A stretch of 64,000 nt of DNA. Origin: Stenotrophomonas maltophilia. GTDB taxonomy: Bacteria; Pseudomonadota; Gammaproteobacteria; Xanthomonadales; Xanthomonadaceae. Made by a program: the position numbers and the translations under genes. The stretch is taken from assembly GCF_001676385.1 (NCBI RefSeq), contig NZ_LYVJ01000002.1, positions 248,001-312,000 of the forward strand, read 5' to 3'. Each line of letters opens with the position of its first letter. Within the stretch, counting starts at the first letter, position 1. The notes below the pieces were generated by a model. It saw nothing but the letters and a program-made list of their open reading frames with translations, searched no databases and had not been told where the DNA came from. This document shows positions 58,862 through 64,000 of the stretch, in pieces.

Positions 58862-59707
58862 ATGTCCCTGCCCCTCCCGCCTGACAGCGCCGGCCTCGGC
58901 CTCCGCCGCGGCCTGATCGACGAGCTGCTCACGATGCCGGCGAAGGCCGTCGACTTCCTCGAGTGTTCGCCGGACAACTGGATCGGTGTCGGTGGCGCAC
59001 ACGGCGCCGCGCTGCGCCAGCTGAGCGAGCGCCACCGCCTGACCTGCCACGGCCTGTCGCTGTCGCTGGGCGGCCCGGATCCACTGGACCGCACGCTGCT
59101 GGAACAGACCCGCGCCTTCCTCGACCTGCACCAGGTACAGCTGTACAGCGAGCACCTGAGCTACTGCGCCGCCGGTGGCCATGTCTACGACCTGCTGCCG
59201 CTGCCGTTCACCGCCGAGGCGGTGCGCCATGTCGCCGGCCGCATCGCGCAGGTGCAGGATGCGCTGGGCCGCCGCATCGCCGTGGAGAACATTTCGTACT
59301 ACGCGGTTGCCGGCGCGGAGATGAGCGAGATCGAGTTCATCAACGCCGTGCTCGACGAAGCCGACTGCGACCTGCTGCTGGACGTCAACAATGTCTTCGT
59401 CAATGCCTGCAACAACGGCTACGACGCCTTCGAGTTCCTGGCCCGCGTCCCGGCCCAGCGCGTCGCCTCGCTGCACGTGGCCGGGCATTTCGACGAGGAC
59501 GACGGCTTCAAGATCGACACCCACGGCGCACCGGTGAAAGGCGTGGTCTGGGCACTGCTGCGCGAGGCCTACGCCCGGGTGGGTGTGCGCCCGACCCTGC
59601 TGGAGCGTGACTTCAACTTCCCGCCATTGGCCGAACTGCTGGCCGAGGTCGGGCAGATCCGCCAGGCGCAGGCCGACGTGCTGCTGCCCGAGGTGGCCCA
59701 TGGTTGA
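58862..59707 (+). CDS. DUF692 multinuclear non-heme iron oxidase (MNIO), RiPP maturase
   Basis: A 281-residue TIM-barrel enzyme of the DUF692 family (MbnB, TglH, HvfB and BufB relatives). Putative iron ligands are conserved: His63 ([10 protein letters not shown]), Glu97-His98 (SEHLSY), Glu142-Asn143 (VENISYY), Asp174 and Asn177 ([10 protein letters not shown]), His205/209 (LHVAGH), Asp219/His221 (IDTHG) and Glu248/Asp250 (LLERDFNFP). It should oxidatively modify the cysteines of the adjacent precursor. ATG 58862 has a GGAG site. Its last eight bases overlap the DUF2063 gene. Confidence 0.93.
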   Translation: MSLPLPPDSAGLGLRRGLIDELLTMPAKAVDFLECSPDNWIGVGGAHGAALRQLSERHRLTCHGLSLSLGGPDPLDRTLLEQTRAFLDLHQVQLYSEHLSYCAAGGHVYDLLPLPFTAEAVRHVAGRIAQVQDALGRRIAVENISYYAVAGAEMSEIEFINAVLDEADCDLLLDVNNVFVNACNNGYDAFEFLARVPAQRVASLHVAGHFDEDDGFKIDTHGAPVKGVVWALLREAYARVGVRPTLLERDFNFPPLAELLAEVGQIRQAQADVLLPEVAHG

Positions 59708-60479
59708 GTCACTGGCCACACTGCAACGGCGCTGGGCCGACCATGTCCGCGATCCGTCGCGGCCGGCGCCCGCTGGAATCGATGAGCGGCGCCTGGCGGT
59801 CTATCGCCGCCTGTGCATCGACAGCCTGGACAGCCTGCTCGCCGGCAGCCTGCCGCGCCTGCAGGAACAGCTGGGAGCCCCGCGCTGGCGCGACGTGGTC
59901 GAGCGCTACTACGCGTGCCATGCCTGCCATACGCCGCTGTTCCCGCAGATCGCCGGTGAGTTCGCCGGCTGGCTGGCGCTGCAGGAGCAGATCGCGCTGC
60001 CGGGCTGGGCGGCCGAGCTGGCGCACTACGAAAGCACGCAGCAGGCCCTGTACATCCAGGCACCCGCCACCTGCCCGCCCCTGCAACGCGCACCGGCAGC
60101 CGGTGACCTGCTGGCCGTGTCGGCGCAAGTGCGCGTGCTGGGCTACCAGTGGCCGGTACACGAGGACGTCGTCCTGGACGGTGTCCGCGCCGCTACGCCC
60201 ACGCTGCTGCTGATGCGGCGCCTGCCGGATTTCAGCCTGCAGGTCGACGCATTGGCCCCGCTGGCCTATTCGCTGCTTTCGGCTTTCGGCGATGACGGCA
60301 TGCGCGTGGACCACGCCCTCCAGGCCCTGGCCGACGCGCATGGCGTGGCGGCTGTTGAACTCCGGACCGCGTGCGCACCGCTGCTCGCGCAGATGTGCTC
60401 GGCCGGTGTGCTGGTGCCGGTGTGGGATCGCCGGCCAGACGCCGGCCCTGCCCGAACTTCTCCTTCATCGAGGGCCTGA
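59700..60479 (+). CDS. DUF2063 partner protein of the MNIO (BufC/HvfC type)
   Basis: A 259-residue protein. The N-terminal domain ([54 protein letters not shown]) matches DUF2063, the obligate partner of DUF692 enzymes in Hvf and bufferin systems. It is thought to present the precursor to the enzyme. The C-terminal half (~100-259) is more variable. Start overlaps the MNIO stop by eight bases, so the pair is made together. Confidence 0.9.
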   Translation: MVESLATLQRRWADHVRDPSRPAPAGIDERRLAVYRRLCIDSLDSLLAGSLPRLQEQLGAPRWRDVVERYYACHACHTPLFPQIAGEFAGWLALQEQIALPGWAAELAHYESTQQALYIQAPATCPPLQRAPAAGDLLAVSAQVRVLGYQWPVHEDVVLDGVRAATPTLLLMRRLPDFSLQVDALAPLAYSLLSAFGDDGMRVDHALQALADAHGVAAVELRTACAPLLAQMCSAGVLVPVWDRRPDAGPARTSPSSRA

Positions 60480-60481
60480 CC

Positions 60482-61120
60482 ATGACGACTTCCATTCCTT
60501 CCTTCCTGCACGGGTGGCGCTTGTTCGTTGCCCTCGCCGTGATGCTGATGGCGTTCGCGCTGGCAGCCTTCGCCCTGCAACCCGACGTGGTCGAAGGCAG
60601 CCGTGCGGCGATCCGGGTCACCGCACGCACATCGTTCCTGCTGTTCCTGGTGGCGTTCACGGCGTCGTCGTTCGCCAGCCTGCTGCCCGGGCCATTCACT
60701 CGATTCCTGCTCCGCGAACGCCGCATCGTCGGCCTTTCCTTCGCGTTCTCGCACCTGCTGCATGCAATCGCGATCACAACCTTCGGCATCCTCAACCCGG
60801 CGTTCTGGCCGGCGCGCTCCGCGTTGGCCAATGCGCCGGGCACGGTCGGTTACATCGCCATCCTGGCACTGGCGATCACCTCGCACCGAGGCATTGCGCG
60901 GCGCATGGGGCCGACGGCATGGCGTCGCCTGCACGTGACCGGTATGTGGATCATCGCGGCGGTATTCACCTATTCGTACTTCAAGCGCGTGCCGGGCAAC
61001 TTCTGGTATGCGGTTCCCTCTGCACTGCTGTTCACCGCCTTCGTGGTGCGCTGGATCGCCAAGCGCGCGCAGTCGCTGCGCCGCAGCGCCCACGTCCGTC
61101 CTTCCCTGCCGGCGGCCTGA
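60482..61120 (+). CDS. Ferric-reductase-like transmembrane protein
   Basis: A 212-residue membrane protein with about six helices. Helix patterns with paired histidines (FSHLLHAIAIT and RLHVTGMWIIAAV) resemble the heme-ligating core of ferric-reductase-like/MsrQ-type proteins. No flavin or NAD domain is fused. It starts two bases after the DUF2063 stop and so belongs to the RiPP block. It could reduce Cu(II) to Cu(I) or feed electrons to the periplasm; this role is inferred. Confidence 0.78.
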   Translation: MTTSIPSFLHGWRLFVALAVMLMAFALAAFALQPDVVEGSRAAIRVTARTSFLLFLVAFTASSFASLLPGPFTRFLLRERRIVGLSFAFSHLLHAIAITTFGILNPAFWPARSALANAPGTVGYIAILALAITSHRGIARRMGPTAWRRLHVTGMWIIAAVFTYSYFKRVPGNFWYAVPSALLFTAFVVRWIAKRAQSLRRSAHVRPSLPAA

Positions 61121-61144
61121 CCGCCCTCCCACCGGAGTATCCAC

Positions 61145-61879
61145 ATGACTGCATCCTCTCCCCGTCGCCGTGCACTGGTCATCGGCGGTTCCCGCGGCAT
61201 CGGCGCGGCCATCGCGCAACGCTTGGCCGCCGAAGGCCACGACGTTGCACTTACCCATGTCTCGCGCCCCGATGGGGCCGAGGCCCAGCTTGATGCCATC
61301 CGTGCGCAGGGTGGCCGTGCCGTGGCCTTCCAGGCCGACAGCAGTGATGCCAGTGCGTTGCAGGAGGCCGTGGCCGCCGCCGCGCAGGCCTTCGATGGAC
61401 TGGATGTACTGGTGATCAACGCCGGCCTGTACCGGCACACCCCGATCACCAGCGTGGACCTGGCCACGCTCGACCAGTTGCTGGCAGTCAACGTCCGCGG
61501 CGTGGTACTGGCAATCCAGGCCGCCCTGCCGCATCTGTCCGCCGGCGGCCGCATCATCACGATCGGCAGCAACACTGCGGTGCGTACCGGTTCACCGGGC
61601 AGCAGCCTGTACGCGATGAGCAAGGCAGCCGTGGCCGCACTGGTGCGTGAACTGGCGCTGGAGCTGTCCCCGCGTGGCATCACCATCAACAACCTGCAGC
61701 CCGGCCCGACCGCGACCGACATCACCGCCGGGCTGGATGAAGTGCTGGCCGCGCGGGTACCGCTGGGCCGCATCGCCCAGCCCGCCGAGATCGCGTCACT
61801 GGCCGCTTGGGTGGCTGGGCCGGAGGCCGGCTACATGACCGGCAGCAGCCTGACCATCGACGGAGGTTTCGTCCTCTGA
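61145..61879 (+). CDS. Short-chain dehydrogenase/reductase
   Basis: A 244-residue SDR enzyme. Cofactor motif VIGGSRGIGAAIAQRLA, INAGLY (NAG), active-site Ser in TIGSNTAVRTGSPGSSLYAM and Tyr/Lys in LYAMSKAAV. C-terminal GSSLTIDGGFVL is classical FabG-like. It lies 24 bases after the ferric-reductase-like gene, likely cotranscribed. It is not a regular component of known MNIO clusters, so either it supports a local redox function or it is a passenger. Confidence 0.9.
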   Translation: MTASSPRRRALVIGGSRGIGAAIAQRLAAEGHDVALTHVSRPDGAEAQLDAIRAQGGRAVAFQADSSDASALQEAVAAAAQAFDGLDVLVINAGLYRHTPITSVDLATLDQLLAVNVRGVVLAIQAALPHLSAGGRIITIGSNTAVRTGSPGSSLYAMSKAAVAALVRELALELSPRGITINNLQPGPTATDITAGLDEVLAARVPLGRIAQPAEIASLAAWVAGPEAGYMTGSSLTIDGGFVL

Positions 61880-62056
61880 GCCGTGGCCGGCTTCCGGCAG
61901 CGCCGGGCCATGCCCGCCGCACCTCCTGCCTCGCCCGCATCGAGATGTGTCCCCGGCGGCTCCCACCGCCGGTGTCCCCTCTGCGCAGGTATCCACCGCC
62001 AGCGGCACCGGATGCCCCGGGGACCAGCTCCTGTGCCTGCGGGGTGCCGGCAACGC

Positions 62057-62284
62057 TCATTCGTCTGCATCTACGGCATGCGGATCGTAGACCAGCAGGT
62101 CACCCGGCTGGCAGTCCAGGTACTCGCAGATCCGCGCCAGGGTGTCGAAGCGCACGCCACGCACGCGCCCGGACTTGAGCAGCGACAGGTTCGACTCGGT
62201 GATGCCTACGTGCTGCGCCAGCTCGCGCGAGCGCACCTTGCGCAGCGCCAGCATGACGTCGAGGCGGATGACGATGCTTCCCAT
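62057..62284 (-). CDS. Small XRE-family transcriptional regulator
   Basis: A 75-residue Cro/C1-type helix-turn-helix protein: LALRKVRSRELAQHVGITES and then LSLLKSGRVRGVRFDTLARI, the YozG/YoaS-associated type. ATG 62284 chosen; the open frame begins further upstream, in the DUF2975 coding end, without support. It starts eight bases after the DUF2975 stop, forming the usual DUF2975-XRE pair, and probably represses the shared promoter. Confidence 0.88.
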   Translation of the reverse strand: MGSIVIRLDVMLALRKVRSRELAQHVGITESNLSLLKSGRVRGVRFDTLARICEYLDCQPGDLLVYDPHAVDADE

Positions 62285-62291
62285 CGGCGCC

Positions 62292-62810
62292 TCAGATGAT
62301 CGAATGGTGATCGTCCTCGTACCGCGCAGCGGCATCGAGGAAGCGGGCCACCAGCCACAACACCAGCATCACCAGCACGGCCAGCAGGTCGGCACCCTCG
62401 ATGGACAGACGCAGACGGCCGTCCGCACGGGCCGACAGCAGCGCCGCCAGCCCCGGCGCCAGCACGCCATTGACCAGCACAGCCAACAACAGCAAGCCGC
62501 CAAAACGCTCGAAGCGGCGGCTGCCCTGCAGCGGGAACAGGCGCTCAACGCTGACCTGCCCCAGCAGCCGCGCCAGCTGCCACAAGGCCGCGGCCACCAG
62601 GGCGCCCTGCAGCACCGCGATCGCAGCGGCCCAGGCCAGGGGCAGGCCACCGGCATCCATTTCCGCGCGCAACGGTCCACTGCCGCCCAGCCAGGCATCG
62701 GCAACGGCCGCCACGGTCATCAGCGGCGCCAGCACGACGCCCGCCCATGCCACCCAACGCAGCCGCCGCGCGGCTCGGACGAGCCGTCTTGATTTTTCTT
62801 CTTCACGCAT
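62292..62810 (-). CDS. DUF2975 family membrane protein
   Basis: A 172-residue protein with about four helices (WVAWAGVVLAPLMTVAAVAD, LAWAAAIAVLQGALVAAALW, LLLLAVLVNGVLAPGLAALL, ADLLAVLVMLVLWLVARFLD). DUF2975 proteins are often encoded beside a small XRE regulator and may sense or gate its action. The ATG lies six bases from the palindrome at 62816. Function unknown. Confidence 0.82.
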   Translation of the reverse strand: MREEEKSRRLVRAARRLRWVAWAGVVLAPLMTVAAVADAWLGGSGPLRAEMDAGGLPLAWAAAIAVLQGALVAAALWQLARLLGQVSVERLFPLQGSRRFERFGGLLLLAVLVNGVLAPGLAALLSARADGRLRLSIEGADLLAVLVMLVLWLVARFLDAAARYEDDHHSII

Positions 62811-62815
62811 AGTAA

Positions 62816-62832
62816 TTTCTGTTTTACAGAAA
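62816..62832. promoter_or_regulatory. Palindrome TTTCTGT-TTT-ACAGAAA, probable XRE operator
   Basis: Perfect seven-base arms with a three-base centre in the 50-base gap between divergent DUF2975/XRE genes and the aspartyl-protease gene. It overlaps the likely ribosome-binding/-10 area of the leftward genes. Best candidate for the binding site of the XRE protein. Confidence 0.6.
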
Positions 62833-62860
62833 GTTTTTATTCATTCACAGGATACTCCGG

Positions 62861-64000
62861 ATGATCTCACATTCCAAGCAGCGGCACACCCGCGCCGTGT
62901 TGATACCCGCGCTGTGCATGCTGTTGTCCCTTCCGGCCTGGGCCGGACCGCTCTCCGCCGACGACGCCCGGCAACGACTACGCGATGCAGCTGACGGCGA
63001 CCTTGCGGCACTGGCTGAAGACTCGACCGCGCTGCCCGCGCCGTGGCCACTGCTGGCGCAGGCACGGTTGGCAGCCACACAGTTGCGCGAGCGGCAGGCG
63101 ATCAGCCTCGCCGAGGCCTTCATCGCCCAGCGTGGCGAGACCACGTGCGATGCCGTGCTGGCGCAGCGGGTCATCGCCGATGCCGCCTTTGCTTCGGCCG
63201 ACTACGCACGTGCCGCACGTGCAGCGCAGGCCGCCCTGGAACCCGCTGCACAATGCGGCGTCGACCGCGACGCGGTGGAAGGCAACCAGATCCTGGCGAC
63301 ACTGGCCGCGGCGCTGGCAAGCGCACCGTCGCAGCGGGTACAGCAGTTCACGCCCGCATCCGCTGCGTTCATGCGCGACAAGGTCGGCCTGCCGCGCACG
63401 TCCGTCCTCATCAATGGCCACGTGCAGGAGTCGGTGCTGGATACCGGCGCCAACCTGTCGGTGGTGTCGGCAAGCGCCGCGCAGCGGCTTGGCCTGGAGA
63501 TCCGCGGCGCCGCCACGGTCGGCAGTTCCAGCCGGCGCGCCGTCGCCACTCGCGTCGCCGTCGCCGACCGCCTGCAGCTGGCCGGGCTGGACCTCCGCAA
63601 TGTGGTGTTCCTGGTTCTGGACGATGCGCAACTGGACATGCCGGTGCCCGGTGGTTACCGCATCGACGCAATCATCGGCTTTCCGGTGCTGCGCGCGATG
63701 GGGCGCATCCGTTTCGGCCGCGATGGCACGCTGCTGCCGCAACCGGGTGCCGGTACAGCCGATCTGCCCCGCAACCTCGCGCTGGCAGGCAGCGACCTGT
63801 ACGTCGCTGCACGCATCGACGGTATCGCGGTGCCGTTGCATCTGGACAGCGGCGCCAGCCGTTCGAACCTGTCGGCGCATTTCGCTCGCGCCCACCCGCA
63901 GGTAGTGAAGGACCTGCCGGTCACGCGCCAGCGGATGGCCGGTGCCGGCGGCAGCAGCGAGCGCGCGGTCGCGCAGTGGCCGCAGGCTGCGGTACAGATC
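62861..64000 (+). CDS. Exported retropepsin-like aspartyl protease family protein, truncated by window edge
   Basis: Open from ATG 62861 to the last base, 380 codons so far, no stop. A signal peptide (residues ~10-28, ends LSLPAWA) and an Ala-rich helical region precede two aspartyl-protease-type motifs: DTGANLSVVS at Asp194 and DSGASRSNLS at Asp329. The spacing and the ILINGHVQESVLDTGA context match clan AA (retropepsin-like) secreted bacterial proteins. Two motifs in one chain suggest an internal duplication. The gene runs divergently from the DUF2975/XRE pair across a 50-base gap with the palindrome. Its C-terminus is off the right edge. Confidence 0.8.
   Translation, partial: MISHSKQRHTRAVLIPALCMLLSLPAWAGPLSADDARQRLRDAADGDLAALAEDSTALPAPWPLLAQARLAATQLRERQAISLAEAFIAQRGETTCDAVLAQRVIADAAFASADYARAARAAQAALEPAAQCGVDRDAVEGNQILATLAAALASAPSQRVQQFTPASAAFMRDKVGLPRTSVLINGHVQESVLDTGANLSVVSASAAQRLGLEIRGAATVGSSSRRAVATRVAVADRLQLAGLDLRNVVFLVLDDAQLDMPVPGGYRIDAIIGFPVLRAMGRIRFGRDGTLLPQPGAGTADLPRNLALAGSDLYVAARIDGIAVPLHLDSGASRSNLSAHFARAHPQVVKDLPVTRQRMAGAGGSSERAVAQWPQAAVQI

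Overview
The window is a stretch of high-G+C gammaproteobacterial chromosome that reads as Stenotrophomonas (Xanthomonadaceae, S. maltophilia-like). This rests on housekeeping synteny (ribF-ileS-lspA-ispH next to murJ and rpsT; rplU-rpmA-obg; minCDE), on xanthomonad-type protein sequences, and on many dispersed GTAG-headed hairpin repeats of the kind known from S. maltophilia. I see no rRNA, tRNA, CRISPR array, insertion sequence or prophage. Species assignment is an inference.

Layout. 1-9.3 kb: a leftward run of membrane and housekeeping genes (YhhN family, M61 peptidase, ispH, lspA, ileS, ribF, murJ). 9.4-11.7 kb: rpsT, then leftward rplU-rpmA-obg. 12-20.4 kb: uvrA, two hotdog thioesterases, a periplasmic copper chaperone of the PCuAC type diverging from a crotonase-fold enzyme, and an ECF sigma factor with a membrane tail. 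20.5-31 kb: a secreted five-EF-hand protein, bpt, a secreted EEP-family hydrolase, purT, an SPFH/ribbon-helix-helix/PH-domain operon, an M15 peptidase, a GyrI/SRPBCC-like protein and a DesKR-like two-component system. 31-34.3 kb: minCDE and its flanks. 34.4-45.4 kb: transporters and peptidases suggesting peptide use (two S9 peptidases, OPT and POT transporters, a DUF819 protein). 45.5-53.6 kb: argO-like exporter with divergent argP-like regulator, mqo, a Fur-box-preceded TonB receptor and a nucleoside hydrolase.

The most notable region is 53.8-61.9 kb. Two divergent gene blocks meet at 57.3-57.6 kb. Rightward: a DoxX protein, a secreted 158-residue precursor carrying two EGKCG-type tandem cysteine motifs fused to two EF-hands, a DUF692/MNIO enzyme, its DUF2063 partner, a ferric-reductase-like membrane protein and an SDR dehydrogenase. 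This is the architecture of copper-linked MNIO RiPP systems (Hvf and bufferin type). Leftward: a secreted alpha/beta hydrolase, an exported thioredoxin-like protein, and an OmpR-type response regulator with its sensor kinase. The shared intergenic region holds three copies of a TGTA direct repeat with 10-bp spacing, the shape of an OmpR-family operator, so the two-component system probably controls the RiPP block. The right edge carries an XRE/DUF2975 pair with a clear palindrome between it and a divergent, truncated gene for a secreted protein with two aspartyl-protease motifs.

Intergenic DNA is rich in repeats: a family of hairpins built on GGGTCAGATCCC (four loci), many GTAG/GCCGAGC-type REP hairpins, and one 21-bp near-terminator inverted repeat at 47.2 kb.
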